Below, in pieces: positions 41,543 to 52,062 of a stretch of DNA of 64,000 nt. The stretch is from positions 1 to 64,000 of the forward strand of contig JAEWFC010000023.1 in the NCBI GenBank assembly GCA_023389035.1, written 5' to 3'. The DNA is from Acidobacteriota bacterium (GTDB lineage Bacteria > Acidobacteriota > Blastocatellia > Pyrinomonadales > Pyrinomonadaceae). Each line of letters begins with the position of its first letter. Position 1 is the first letter of the stretch. The notes beneath the pieces are model-generated. The model saw nothing but the letters and a program-made list of their open reading frames with translations. It searched no databases and was not told the origin of the DNA. The position numbers and the translations under genes are program-made.

Positions 41543-44500
41543 CTACGGATGGATCACGGTGGAGGCCGCCGGAATATCTCCGGCGAGTCCCCAGTTCAAA
41601 CCATCAGTGGTTCCATTCGAGCTCCGCAAAACGTACCAGTTGCCGTTCGACGGTCTAAAGACGACCACGTCTGTGCTGCCGTCACCGTCGTAATCTGCCG
41701 GTGCCGGGATGTCGGTCGGCAGGCCCCATGGGAATGAGCTGAAGGTACCTGACAGCGAGTTCAGTATCCACCAGTCTCCGTCACGGAATACGGCCAGATC
41801 GAACGAGCCGTCGCCGTCAAAGTCCCCGGACACAGGCAGATCGGTGGCAAGCCCCCAGTTTTGGATCCGGACCGAAGCGTTAGAGCTCAGTAGGATATAC
41901 CAGGTGCCGTCACGATATACGGCTACGTCAGTCTTATAGTCACCATCGTAGTCGCCCTGAACGAGGCGATCGGTAGCTAATCCGAATGCGATAACGATGG
42001 GTGATCCGCTGGAACTGCTTCGGATCCACCATTCACCCGTTCCCGGCCTGAATACGGCGAGATCCGTCTTCCCGTCACCGTCGTAGTCCCCTTGGACCGG
42101 TTTGTCGCCGGCGACGCCCCACGTCGTGGTCTGCGTCACCTGCGTTCCGCTCAATGCGACGATCCATTGGCCTGTGGACGGACGGTAAACTGCGTAGTCA
42201 GCCACGCTGTCGCCGTTGTAGTCACCGGTCACCGGAATGTCGCCAGGAGCACCTTGATCAACGATCTCTGCCGAAGCGTCGGTCGAGCGTCGGGTATACC
42301 AACGGTTCTCGCTCGGGCGATAAATACTGACGTCCGAGACGCGATCGTCATCGAAGTCGGCCAGATAAGCACGATCGTCGTCGACAATGATGCCAGCACC
42401 AATGCCGTCAGCGATCGTCGCCCCGGTCGGATTCGAGAGCACAACAAAGAATGTCTCGTTCGCTTCCCGCACGCTATCGCCGTTTACCGCGACGGTGATC
42501 GTTTGGGTATGCGACGGAATGCCTTCCTCTGACAACGCTGGAGGATTGAACGTCACCGTACCAGATGTTGCCTGGTAATCGACGCCCGCCGTTGCGGTAC
42601 CATCGGCAGTTGAATAGTTGACCGACGCGGTGCCCGTACCCGTGAACGTGACGGTGAATTCCGCCTCGACGACACCGGTCTTACCCTCGAAGACACGCGC
42701 GTCACCGATAGAAATGGTTCCCAGCGGCCCTTTATCGTTGTCAATGATCGTCTGAACGGCCGTTCCCGGCGTCCCGATCGTTGCACCACCTGTCGGGTTG
42801 GACAGAGTATAAGTGAACGTTTCGTCAGCTTCGACGATCGAGTCATCACAGATCACAACGTCGAAAGTTTGACTTGTGACACCATCTGCGAAGGTCAAAG
42901 TACCGGACGTGGCGACATAGTCCACACCTGCGGTACAGGCGGCACCGCCGGTCGCAGTACCATCGCTCGTCGCGTAGCCTACAGAGACCGATCCGGCACT
43001 ACCACCAGTTCTAGTAAGGGTGACGGTAAACGGACTGCCGCCTTCGCCGCCAGAATATGTTGCACTGCTGAACTGGAGCGATCCCGGGCTCGGCCCGACC
43101 ACGATCTCGTCAGCACCGATATCCGGAGTCGTCGCCGAACGTGCGTCTCCATCGATGTCCGTTGTGACCTCAGCCACCGGCGTTCCCGCATTTACCATCG
43201 GGCTTCCGGCCTGTATGTGAAGGTCGGTAGGCGATACAAACAGAGGATCGACCGCAAGAGAGTTAGCATCTTGTCCGGTAGCCGCTTGCCATTCTGCAAG
43301 TGTTGCCCGGATACCACCGAGGAACCCAACAGATCCTGTCGAGAAGTAATCGTTATAGTTGATCGTCGAGAAGACGTTCGATGCAGCAGCACTGTGGACT
43401 GAATATCGCGTCGCCCCAGCTGTCTGCGTATTAGCAAAGATGTTGTTGCGAACATCAAGAGCCCCCGCAGCAACAACCGCGCTCGTTATATTAAGTGCCG
43501 CCGTGGTGCCACTAGCTTGATCGGTGTTTAGGTTGATAGAGTTGTGATAGATCTTGTAACCACCGGCCGTTGCGGCACCATTGATCGTTATACCATGACC
43601 GTTGCTGTTGACTGTCGCAGAGCCCGCGGCCACAACGTTCCATATGAAGTTGTTGGCGATCAGAATATTCGTCGTCGGCGTAGCTCCTAGCTGCATACCG
43701 AACGCTCCGGTACCGGATGCACTCAAATTGTTAATGTTCGAGATGCGATTGTTCGTGACTGTACCGTTCGTCACTGCAAAAGCGATCTGGATTCCACTAA
43801 GTGCCCCTGTAGTTCCCGTGAAATTGGTGACGCCAAGCACACTATTACCACTGATTACAAAGTTGTTGGCGTTGCCCATCAGCATGCCGCGGAAGCGATT
43901 CTTCTCCGCTTCAACAGCAGAACCAAAGTCATTGTCCGTGATTGTCCAATTCTGGTCCAAACCGGCATTTCCCTGATTATAGATCGAGTTTTGAACACTG
44001 TAGATCCAGTTGTTCATTACGGTGTTGTTATTATTCGGAGCCTCAGCCGGCCCGCCGATCGTCGTGCCGCTTCCGGCTAAGATACCAGCAGTCGTTTGTG
44101 CCGAAGCAGTCCCGGCACCGTGGATGACCGTGTTCTTGATCGTGTTGCTATTGGCACCGTTCCCGGCACCGGCACTACGGATCCAGAATACCGTCGAGGT
44201 TCCGGTTTGTGAGTTAATTACCGTTAAGCTTCGATCTGTGCCGCCCGATAGTGAACCGTCGAAAACGACACGATCAGCTCCGTTAAGGTTTATCAAACCG
44301 ATGTTGACAGCCGCCGTGCCGGAGATCGTTCGAGCTGCTCCGGACGGTTTGATAGTTAGCGTGTAACCACCGGCTCCAACTTCCGTAAGCTGGTTTAGTG
44401 CGACCGCACCCGTTTCGGCAGTTAGGTCTGACGTAACGTTCACCGTCAGGTTGCCGGAAAGGCCAGCCTCGTTAAGTGCTTCAAACAGGCCACCTGGATT

Positions 44501-47500
44501 GGTGAGCGACGTAAACGTTCCACCAGTGCCAACATCGATAGTTCCGGTGAACGGCGGCGGCACATCGCGAATGGTCAGAGTCGCAGGATTGTTGGTGCCA
44601 ATGGTCGCACCGCCCGTTACATCTGATAGCGTGAGGTTTACTGTCTCACCGGGCTCCAGGACAGCGTCCGTGCAGAGTTGGATATTGAACGTCTGCAGCG
44701 ACACACCGTTGCCGAAACTCAATACCTGCGGCCCCGGATTGATGTAGTCGATACCGGCTGCGCATGATGCTCCGCCAGTTGCTGTCCCATCCGTCACTGT
44801 TGCAGTTACGCCCACCGTGCCGTCGGTCCCACCGGAGCGAATAACCGAGATGGTCGCGGTCGTGCCCTCATCACCGGTGAACGCGGTTGAGTTGAACTGG
44901 ATCACCCCAGGGCCCGCCACGGTGATCTCGTCGGCACCAATATCCGGCACGGCCGGCCTTGTGTCACCATCGATATCATTTGTGACGCCAACATCAACAC
45001 CGCGGCTTTCAGCAAGTGAAGTCGGCAGAATGTGCAGATCCGTATTGGATACGAACTGCGGGTTGATCGCGAGGCTAGCATTGTCGTTAGTTCCCGCGGC
45101 ACTAAGAGTGCTTGAGTACGAGCGGAAGTTCGTTGCCGGCGTCGTTGACGACGGGTCGAAGTCAGCCGATTGGTAGCCGATGCTTGAAGCGAAGGTGGTT
45201 CCGACTTGAGCCATCGTGCTCAGCGGATCTGTGCCCTGGAAGTAAATGTTGTTATTCAGGGTTAGATTCATCGCACTTGTTGCCCCTGAAGGCAGGAATA
45301 TCGCCGTATGACGAGTGCCGGCGGCGTTTCCACCCGTGATCTGGTTTGAGAAAATGTTATTCCGTACATCAAGCCCCGTTTGCCCCGTGCCGACAACAAG
45401 AAATGCTGCGGTCAGGTTAGTGCTCGTTTCACCCGCCATCGGGCCATAAAGGTTGACCGAATTGTGGTAAACCTTGTGGCCCGTTCCGGATGCGATACGG
45501 ATACCGTAAGCTCCAAACGTTGTTCCGAACGCTCCGGTGCCAGCCGCTTGGCTATTGATAACGCCAGATACGAAGTTATTTCTCACAGTGTGTGCACTCG
45601 CTGCGACACCCGCGACATTTATTCCATAGGCAGACCACGACGCCGGATTATTATTCCAAACGCGGTTTACTTGATTTCGCTCGATCGTGGCACCAGTCGT
45701 GTTCGTGCTATTTACACCGACGTTAATACCATGCCCCGCCGCACTGGAAGCAACATATCCTTCAACGTATACGGTGTTACCCGAAATGATCGCATCGCTG
45801 GACCCGTTGACGGTTATACCGATGGCGGTAACTTGGTCGACATCTCCAGACACCGCATTGCCAATATAGTTGCCGGTTACCTGGACGCCGGCATGCACAG
45901 CTGTTCCGCTGCCGTTTATAGATATTCCTCGGGCTGCGGTCTGAACGTTGTTATTTGCGACCGTGAGGTTTGCAACGGAAGCTCCCGCTCCCACACCGGT
46001 AAGAACTGATGTTATCGCGGTCGGATCTGTCGTCGGCCCACTCGCATTCGGGCCCGAGAAGATACCGAAGGTCGTATTCCAGGCACCCGTCGTGCTGGTG
46101 TTCGAAGCGATATTGTTACCGATCGAACTTCCGATCACGTTCAAATTGACAAGGCTGTTGTTTTCCGCCGTGTTAACCGTTGTGATGTTGGTCACGACGC
46201 GGATAACCGATGTAAAGGTCACCGTGTTAGCTGCGGTGTTCTGGATGGTCAGGTTGCGATTAATTCCTGCCGAATTCGGATTGTCTCCATCGATCGTGAC
46301 ATTGTCGGCACCATTAAGTTCGATCAGTCCGCGCCCCTGGGCAGATGCTCCAGCGACCGTCACACCGTCAACCGCCGGGCGAATCACGAGCGAAGTATAC
46401 GATGCCGCTCCGGCACCGCTACCATGAAGCACGACCGAACCCGTCTCCGTGGTATTAGCAAAAAGATCAACCGTGATGGCTCCGGTGTGCGTCCCGGCAT
46501 TGATTGCCGCGACCGCCTCGCCAAGTGTTGCATAAGCAACGTTGCCCGGATTGACAACCACGTTACCTGCCGGCGGCGGTTCATCGTCATCCGTTATTGT
46601 AAGTGTGGCGGTTCCCGGTGTTCCAACTGTTGCACCGCCTGTGGGATTTGAGAGAGAAAGCTGAACCGTCTCGTCAACCTCATCAGTTACGTCGTTGCAG
46701 ATCGCAACCTCGAACGTCTTCGGCGCTGAGTCGCCATCGCCGAAATTGATAGTCCCATTTGTATTTATAAAGTCGACTCCTGCATCGCAGGCCGCACCAC
46801 CCGTTGCCGTTCCTCCAGCTACAGTTGCATAGTCCACTGACACGGATCCATCAGTCCCGTCGGTTCGAGTCACGGTCACGGTCGCCGTCGGACCAGCTTC
46901 ACCAACCGTATAAGCGGCATCGCTGAACTGAACCGTACCGGGCACTGCAACCGGGGCATCCGTGGTGACCGCAAAGTCATCGATAGCCCATCCTCCAAAG
47001 TTGACAGTGGTGTCACTGTCTAAGTGGAAAATCACCTCGACATTTGATCCGGCAAAATCGGAAATATCGGCTTCCATCTGGCTCCAACCGCTTGAGGCCC
47101 CAATGTTAACGGCGGGCGACCCCACCGACGCGGTCATGGTGGCTCCCATCCACTCCCAAACCGTACGAGCCGAAGCCGGATTTCCGACCTGTTGCACGAC
47201 TACGCGAGCATGATCAAAGGTCGCGCTTTCCATTTGAAATCGCTGAGCCCATTTCAAACGAATATTGCCGGTTTGGCTCGTAAGATCAATACTTGGCGAT
47301 AAAAGATCCTGACTGCTTGAAGCGTTGTAGGTATTATCCAAGTCAGTTTTCCAACAATTCGAACCACTACTGCAGGTACTGAAATCCGCTACAGGTGAAG
47401 TAGTCGTCGTCGCGACCGTTGCCGGTAGCCCACGCTCCCATTCATCCTGAGTTCCGCTATGGGTGAACCCCGCGTCCCCACTCTCAAAATCTGCGGAAAA

Positions 47501-48976
47501 GATCGTGGTTTCAGGTTGGCTTGCAGGAGGTTCGCAAACGGTTATGCTCCAACTGTTCAACGTGCCACCGTCACCAGTAGCGTCGTCACGAAGCACTAAC
47601 GTCCATACGCCGCCGGCATTCTCTCCGTCATAGTATGCCAGCCGATATAGGTTCTCGGGCTTCGAGACCCAACTCGAAGTAAGGGCAAATGATGGCGGGA
47701 TTGCCGCCTCATCATCGAAACGCAGATCCATCAGAGTTTGCGTATTACCAACCGTCGAAGCACCAATATCGTTAAACAACGAATTGTTGTTACCGGCGGG
47801 AGAGACCAGTTGGGCATCGACGTCCTGCATGAACGTGTGATTCATGTTGATTGACACGTCAAGATCAGCAATACGCGGATTTCCCGGCACCGTGATCGTC
47901 GACTGTACGGAGCTGGGGGCACTATCGGGTATCACAACTGGCACGTCAGTACTGGTGTAAGTCGTACAAGCCCCGGTTGGCGGTTCCGGCGAGAACGTTG
48001 TGATACTAAGATTGTACGCCGCGTCCGGTCCTAGGTTTGTCGCTACGGCGGAGTCTACATACACGTAGTACGTACCGGCCTCTTTAACTGTGAAGAAAAA
48101 GGCTTCCGATGCCGGATTGCCGGCAGTTGAGCCGGCATTACCATCATTTGCTAGGAGTATTTGATTGGCTGGAGGATTGCCAAACAATCCGAATCCCAGT
48201 CGGCCGTTCCACCCGGTTGCGGCTCGCTGCGGATTAAGGTCTAAACTCAGAAATACTGTATCGCCAGCGGCTAATGAAACAGAAAAGAAGTCCGATTCGC
48301 CCGGGGATATGGCTGTGATCGTTCCGCTTGCCCAACCCGATGACGTGAGCGCAGTGGCGGATGCGGTCGTGTTATTCGGCTCTATTTCCGCTGTTGGGGT
48401 GCCGTTCTTTAAGTTCACGTATAGGTCGTAAGGCCGTAATTGAGCCGTCACTGAATTATTCCGAACTCGGAGGTAATAGGTCCCATCTGCGGGGATTACC
48501 GCTCCGGCTATCGACGCAGATGTTGCACTAAACGTACCATCATCATTGTCCGATTCGATCACAGTGGTGCCGTCTGATGCCAGCAAGTCGATAACACTGT
48601 TGGTACTCCCTCCCGCGTCAAAGCTCGTCATCGTTGCAGCATAAACGCGGTCTCCGGCGGACGCAGTAAATGAAAAGAAGTCGACGTCAGCATTAGGGTA
48701 AACATTGGCCGTGACTTTTGCAGGCAGCGAGATCGCCGTTGCGGTCTCAAAGGCGTCGTTCGGCTCGACCTCATCCTGATACGGATTCACAACCCCTATC
48801 TTTTCGGGTATCTGTGAGGCAGCCTTTGTCGTGAAGCTCGGCAAACTAGTACCGAGGCGTGACGCAGACGCGCGCAGGAATATACTGTCGGCCCATCCCG
48901 CAAATGTGATGGATCCGAGAGCAAGGAGAGTAACTGCGAGAAGAAACGGGCGTATCCGACTTGGGGTTTTCGACAT
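41543..48976 (-). CDS. Giant secreted multidomain protein (PPC, P-domain, Calx-beta, beta-helix, FG-GAP)
   Basis: 2477 residues from the ATG at 48974-48976, where a signal peptide begins (MSKTPSRIRPFLLAVTLLALGSITFAG); an open frame extends 32 codons further. In order, roughly: two PPC-type domains (70-335, EVEPNDAFETATAI and EIEPNNTTAS), a proprotein-convertase-P-like domain (345-490), a MAM- or laminin-G-like region (495-680), a Calx-beta repeat (685-805), and a long parallel beta-helix (815-1290). Then come a second Calx-beta repeat, a second beta-helix, two more Calx-beta repeats, and C-terminal FG-GAP/VCBS-like blades (YNGDSVADYAVYRPSTGQW, YDGDGKTDLAVFRPGTGEW). Many DxDxDG loops suggest calcium binding. 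It is an adhesin or matrix protein of the cell surface; no enzyme domain was seen. Confidence 0.9.
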   Translation of the reverse strand: MSKTPSRIRPFLLAVTLLALGSITFAGWADSIFLRASASRLGTSLPSFTTKAASQIPEKIGVVNPYQDEVEPNDAFETATAISLPAKVTANVYPNADVDFFSFTASAGDRVYAATMTSFDAGGSTNSVIDLLASDGTTVIESDNDDGTFSATSASIAGAVIPADGTYYLRVRNNSVTAQLRPYDLYVNLKNGTPTAEIEPNNTTASATALTSSGWASGTITAISPGESDFFSVSLAAGDTVFLSLDLNPQRAATGWNGRLGFGLFGNPPANQILLANDGNAGSTAGNPASEAFFFTVKEAGTYYVYVDSAVATNLGPDAAYNLSITTFSPEPPTGACTTYTSTDVPVVIPDSAPSSVQSTITVPGNPRIADLDVSINMNHTFMQDVDAQLVSPAGNNNSLFNDIGASTVGNTQTLMDLRFDDEAAIPPSFALTSSWVSKPENLYRLAYYDGENAGGVWTLVLRDDATGDGGTLNSWSITVCEPPASQPETTIFSADFESGDAGFTHSGTQDEWERGLPATVATTTTSPVADFSTCSSGSNCWKTDLDNTYNASSSQDLLSPSIDLTSQTGNIRLKWAQRFQMESATFDHARVVVQQVGNPASARTVWEWMGATMTASVGSPAVNIGASSGWSQMEADISDFAGSNVEVIFHLDSDTTVNFGGWAIDDFAVTTDAPVAVPGTVQFSDAAYTVGEAGPTATVTVTRTDGTDGSVSVDYATVAGGTATGGAACDAGVDFINTNGTINFGDGDSAPKTFEVAICNDVTDEVDETVQLSLSNPTGGATVGTPGTATLTITDDDEPPPAGNVVVNPGNVAYATLGEAVAAINAGTHTGAITVDLFANTTETGSVVLHGSGAGAASYTSLVIRPAVDGVTVAGASAQGRGLIELNGADNVTIDGDNPNSAGINRNLTIQNTAANTVTFTSVIRVVTNITTVNTAENNSLVNLNVIGSSIGNNIASNTSTTGAWNTTFGIFSGPNASGPTTDPTAITSVLTGVGAGASVANLTVANNNVQTAARGISINGSGTAVHAGVQVTGNYIGNAVSGDVDQVTAIGITVNGSSDAIISGNTVYVEGYVASSAAGHGINVGVNSTNTTGATIERNQVNRVWNNNPASWSAYGINVAGVAASAHTVRNNFVSGVINSQAAGTGAFGTTFGAYGIRIASGTGHKVYHNSVNLYGPMAGETSTNLTAAFLVVGTGQTGLDVRNNIFSNQITGGNAAGTRHTAIFLPSGATSAMNLTLNNNIYFQGTDPLSTMAQVGTTFASSIGYQSADFDPSSTTPATNFRSYSSTLSAAGTNDNASLAINPQFVSNTDLHILPTSLAESRGVDVGVTNDIDGDTRPAVPDIGADEITVAGPGVIQFNSTAFTGDEGTTATISVIRSGGTDGTVGVTATVTDGTATGGASCAAGIDYINPGPQVLSFGNGVSLQTFNIQLCTDAVLEPGETVNLTLSDVTGGATIGTNNPATLTIRDVPPPFTGTIDVGTGGTFTSLTNPGGLFEALNEAGLSGNLTVNVTSDLTAETGAVALNQLTEVGAGGYTLTIKPSGAARTISGTAAVNIGLINLNGADRVVFDGSLSGGTDRSLTVINSQTGTSTVFWIRSAGAGNGANSNTIKNTVIHGAGTASAQTTAGILAGSGTTIGGPAEAPNNNNTVMNNWIYSVQNSIYNQGNAGLDQNWTITDNDFGSAVEAEKNRFRGMLMGNANNFVISGNSVLGVTNFTGTTGALSGIQIAFAVTNGTVTNNRISNINNLSASGTGAFGMQLGATPTTNILIANNFIWNVVAAGSATVNSNGHGITINGAATAGGYKIYHNSINLNTDQASGTTAALNITSAVVAAGALDVRNNIFANTQTAGATRYSVHSAAASNVFSTINYNDYFSTGSVGFLGGIRATLAEWQAATGQDANSLAVDPLFVSPTDLHIQAGSPMVNAGTPVAEVTTDIDGDARSATTPDIGADEIVVGPSPGSLQFSSATYSGGEGGSPFTVTLTRTGGSAGSVSVGYATSDGTATGGAACTAGVDYVATSGTLTFADGVTSQTFDVVICDDSIVEADETFTYTLSNPTGGATIGTPGTAVQTIIDNDKGPLGTISIGDARVFEGKTGVVEAEFTVTFTGTGTASVNYSTADGTATAGVDYQATSGTVTFNPPALSEEGIPSHTQTITVAVNGDSVREANETFFVVLSNPTGATIADGIGAGIIVDDDRAYLADFDDDRVSDVSIYRPSENRWYTRRSTDASAEIVDQGAPGDIPVTGDYNGDSVADYAVYRPSTGQWIVALSGTQVTQTTTWGVAGDKPVQGDYDGDGKTDLAVFRPGTGEWWIRSSSSGSPIVIAFGLATDRLVQGDYDGDYKTDVAVYRDGTWYILLSSNASVRIQNWGLATDLPVSGDFDGDGSFDLAVFRDGDWWILNSLSGTFSSFPWGLPTDIPAPADYDGDGSTDVVVFRPSNGNWYVLRSSNGTTDGLNWGLAGDIPAASTVIHP

Positions 48977-49140
48977 CTGATTACGTGCACTCCCTAATTT
49001 GTCTAAATTGTTTGTTTTCAATGAGAAGCCAAATAAAAACACACCCTCAGTGAGCGTGAAAGGGCAACACAAGATACTGCGTAAGTGAGCTTACCTTTGA
49101 TTGGCGATTGAAGCGAGGGTAGTCCGAAGTGGAAAAATTG

Positions 49141-49178
49141 TCAAGGCCTTTTTCGATCGGAACCGAAAAAGGCCTTGA
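49141..49178 (-). terminator. Terminator after atpC
   Basis: TCAAGGCCTTTTTCG pairs perfectly with CGAAAAAGGCCTTGA around ATCGGAAC (15 bp). On the minus strand it is followed by GACAATTTTTC, and it lies 24 bases after the atpC stop. Confidence 0.85.
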
Positions 49179-49201
49179 AAAGGTTCAGGTGAGCAAGAAA
49201 A

Positions 49202-49600
49202 CTATCGAATGGAAGCAACGGCGAGCCGTGCAGAAGCGTGTTCCAGTCGTTCGCGGATCGATTCGGTCTCGTCTACCGGGGCAGTGCTTGACGTAAGTTC
49301 CTTCTCAGCCTCATCGCGGTCTACCTTTGCTTTCGCTTGGTCGATCTCATCTGACGATTCGGCAAAATCGGTCAGAACTGAGACAAGGTCGCGGCTGACC
49401 TCGACGAATCCGGTCGAGATCGCCAGCTTTTCGATGCTGCCTTTTTGTGAATAGGAAAGCACACCGGGTTTCAGCGCGGAGATCAACGGTGCGTGGGCGG
49501 CCATTATGCCGACCTCACCGCTCGCAGTAGGTACGGTGACTGACTCTACCTCGCTGTCGACGACCTTTCGTTCAGGAGTTACGATCTCTAATTTCAGCAT
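49202..49600 (-). CDS. atpC: ATP synthase epsilon subunit
   Basis: 132 residues. N-terminal beta-sandwich (MLKLEIVTPERKVVDSEVESVTVPTASGEVGIMAAHAPLISALKPGVL) and a shortened C-terminal two-helix part (SSDEIDQAKAKVDRDEAEKEL, IRERLEHASARLAVASI). It couples the F1 rotor to Fo and can inhibit ATP hydrolysis. It lies 66 bases after atpD on the same strand. Confidence 0.93.
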   Translation of the reverse strand: MLKLEIVTPERKVVDSEVESVTVPTASGEVGIMAAHAPLISALKPGVLSYSQKGSIEKLAISTGFVEVSRDLVSVLTDFAESSDEIDQAKAKVDRDEAEKELTSSTAPVDETESIRERLEHASARLAVASIR

Positions 49601-49666
49601 ACTGATTATTATTTACGGTCGCGGATGGCAAAAAAGGTACCATCCGCTCCTTACGCAACTCCTCGC

Positions 49667-51178
49667 TTAGGCTGTCGCCGACATCTTCTTCGCCTTGTCG
49701 CGGGCCTGTTCGATCGTACCGACCATGTAGAACGACTGCTCGGGCATATCGTCGCACTTGCCGTCGAGGATCTCGCGGAAACCCTTGATGGTGTCTTCGA
49801 CCTTAACGTACTCGCCCTTAAGTCCGGTGAACTGCTCACCAACCGTGAACGGCTGCGAGAAGAAGCGCTGGATCTTACGAGCTCGGGCGACCGTTTGTTT
49901 GTCTTCCTCCGAGAGTTCATCCAAGCCAAGGATAGCAATGATATCCTGCAAGTCCTTGTACCTCTGTAGGATACGCTTGACTTCCTGAGCCGTATTGTAA
50001 TGCTCTTCCCCGACGATCTGCGGATCGAGAATGCGCGAGTTCGAGGCGAGCGGGTCGACGGCCGGGTAGATGCCGAGCTCGACGATCTGACGCGAGAGAG
50101 CGGTCACGGCGTCGAGGTGAGCGAAGGTCGTGGCCGGGGCAGGGTCAGTGTAGTCGTCGGCGGGCACGTAAACGGCCTGGATCGACGTGATGGCACCCGT
50201 TTTCGTTGAGGTAATGCGTTCCTGCATCTCTCCCATCTCTGAGGCCAGCGTAGGCTGGTAACCCACGGCTGAAGGCATGCGGCCCAGCAGTGCCGACACT
50301 TCGGATCCTGCCTGCGTGAACCTGAAAATATTATCGACGAAGAACAGCACGTCGTTGCCCTGGTCGCGGAAGTACTCAGCGACGGTAAGTCCTGACAGTG
50401 CAACTCTTAGACGTGCTCCCGGCGGCTCCGTCATCTGTCCGTAAACGAGTGCCACTTTGGAGTTTTTGATCGTCTCCATGTTGACCTTTGACAGGTCAAA
50501 CGTGCCGGTTTCTTCGAAATTGTGCGAAAAATCGTCACCGTAGGTGATAACTTTCGACTCGACCATTTCACGGAGCAGGTCGTTGCCTTCACGGGTTCGT
50601 TCACCGACGCCGGCGAAGACCGAGTAGCCGTCGCGGCCCTTTGCAACGTTGTTGATCAGCTCCATGATAAGAACTGTCTTGCCGACGCCGGCACCGCCGA
50701 AGAGGCCGATCTTACCGCCGCGTAGAAAGGGCTGTACGAGATCGATGACCTTGATGCCCGTCTCGAACATTTCCAGCGACGTCGCCTGTTCGTCAAAGCT
50801 CGGAGCATGTCTGTGGATACCGGCACGGCTTTCCGCATTCAGCGGCCCGAGCTCGTCCACGGGGTCGCCGATAACGTTCATCACGCGGCCGAGAGTGGCT
50901 TCGCCGACCGGAACCGTGATCGGCCCGCCGAGGTCGATGACCTTCATTCCGCGGATCATTCCGTCGGTCGGCAGCATCGAAACGGCACGGACGCGGCCTT
51001 CGCCGAGATGCTGCTGGACCTCGGCCACGACGTCAACATTTTCCTCGACGTCAAAGCCTTCGGAAACGATGCGGAGAGCCTGGTGGATAGGCGGAAGATA
51101 GTCCTGAAATTCGACGTCGACGACCGGCCCGATGATCTGAACTACCTTGCCGATCTGTGCGTCCCCGTTATTAGCCAT
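49667..51178 (-). CDS. atpD: ATP synthase beta subunit
   Basis: 503 residues, slightly longer than usual. It is the catalytic F1 subunit: Walker A GLFGGAGVGKTVLIMEL, the GERTREGNDL segment, ALVYGQMTEPPGARLRV, VLFFVDNIFRFTQAGSEVSALLGRMPSAVGYQPTL, and EHYNTAQEVKRILQRYKDLQDI at the C-terminal domain. The other ATP synthase genes are not adjacent: the next gene upstream is an unrelated small protein on the other strand, so the atpDC pair is split off from the rest. Confidence 0.97.
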   Translation of the reverse strand: MANNGDAQIGKVVQIIGPVVDVEFQDYLPPIHQALRIVSEGFDVEENVDVVAEVQQHLGEGRVRAVSMLPTDGMIRGMKVIDLGGPITVPVGEATLGRVMNVIGDPVDELGPLNAESRAGIHRHAPSFDEQATSLEMFETGIKVIDLVQPFLRGGKIGLFGGAGVGKTVLIMELINNVAKGRDGYSVFAGVGERTREGNDLLREMVESKVITYGDDFSHNFEETGTFDLSKVNMETIKNSKVALVYGQMTEPPGARLRVALSGLTVAEYFRDQGNDVLFFVDNIFRFTQAGSEVSALLGRMPSAVGYQPTLASEMGEMQERITSTKTGAITSIQAVYVPADDYTDPAPATTFAHLDAVTALSRQIVELGIYPAVDPLASNSRILDPQIVGEEHYNTAQEVKRILQRYKDLQDIIAILGLDELSEEDKQTVARARKIQRFFSQPFTVGEQFTGLKGEYVKVEDTIKGFREILDGKCDDMPEQSFYMVGTIEQARDKAKKMSATA

Positions 51179-51639
51179 TTGTATTAAATTGCTCCTGTAA
51201 TAGATGAAAAATCAAGCGATTTACAAAGGAGTAAGAATATCATACGAATTCTCAGGAGTGCAAAGCACCGCCTGCACTATCAGCGGTGGTGACCTTCCCG
51301 GTGTGAGTGACCTCGCTGTTTCGGCGCCGCGGGGCTGGGTTTTTCCGGGAAGTGCTCGAAAATCACCTAAGCATCGCGTCAGCCCCGTGATCTTTGGCCC
51401 CGGCCCCGCGTTTTTCGAATTCCAGCCCCGCGTCTCGATTCAGACTCTTTTTCATAGCGCGAACAGCGCATGGTAACCGCGTCGAGCTCGGCCATTCCCG
51501 CAGCGCAATATGTAGTTCGAACAGCCGGGGAAAAGTTGCAAAATTGCCTGTTGCATTTCCTGAAATCTTTGTGCTATGGTTGCAACACTGTGTCACAGAT
51601 GCAGTAGACGAGAATTTTGACCCAGAGGTAAATGTAACG
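51179..51639. other. Divergent intergenic region with promoter at 51551
   Basis: About 460 bp between atpD and the small conserved gene. On the plus strand TTGCAT (51551-51556), a 17-base spacer and CTATGG (51574-51579) make a plausible promoter for the gene at 51640. The open frame upstream of 51640 lacks a ribosome site and any conserved sequence. Confidence 0.45.
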
Positions 51640-52062
51640 ATGCTAGATAAAAAATTCGAGAAGTTCCGGGGCGGTCCGGCTCCGCGATTCGGCCGCTCCG
51701 ATGCTCCCCGCGTCACGCTCAATCCGCGAGGCGTGCTCTATTTCAACGACAGGCTCTTCAAAGAGATGGGCTCTCCGCAGGCCTTCACCCTGCACTACGC
51801 CGACAAGGACGAAGAGATCGCGCTCTGCCCGACCAACGAACGCGACCCCGACGGTTTTCAGTGCGTCAAGAAACAGGCCGGCTGGGCCGTCCATATGTCC
51901 ACCTTCCTGCGCCACCACAGCGTCAGGATCCCGATCACCCAACGCTTCATCAACCCGTTCCTCGACCCTGAAAAAACCCTCTACCTAGCCCTCCGCCAAA
52001 CCGTAACCGTCGGCGGGATAAAGAGGCAGAAGCGCGGTCAATCGAACGCCAGACCAGCGTAA
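51640..52062 (+). CDS. Conserved small protein of unknown function
   Basis: 140 residues from the ATG at 51640, chosen because the promoter at 51551 lies between it and the upstream part of the open frame, and because the N-terminus MLDKKFEKFRGGPAPRFG looks like a protein start. The body (RVTLNPRGVLYFNDRLFKEMGSPQAFTLHYADKDEEIALCPTNERDPDGFQCVKKQ) is a compact alpha/beta domain, then HHSVRIPITQRFINPFLDPEKTLYLALRQTV and a basic tail. It might bind nucleic acid, judging by the basic ends, but I do not recognise the family. Confidence 0.75.
   Translation: MLDKKFEKFRGGPAPRFGRSDAPRVTLNPRGVLYFNDRLFKEMGSPQAFTLHYADKDEEIALCPTNERDPDGFQCVKKQAGWAVHMSTFLRHHSVRIPITQRFINPFLDPEKTLYLALRQTVTVGGIKRQKRGQSNARPA

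Noticed and set aside
41549..48431. Many plus-strand open frames opposite the giant surface protein gene
   Set aside because: The minus-strand frame encodes recognisable domains over its whole length; the plus-strand frames are low-complexity shadows of repeats.
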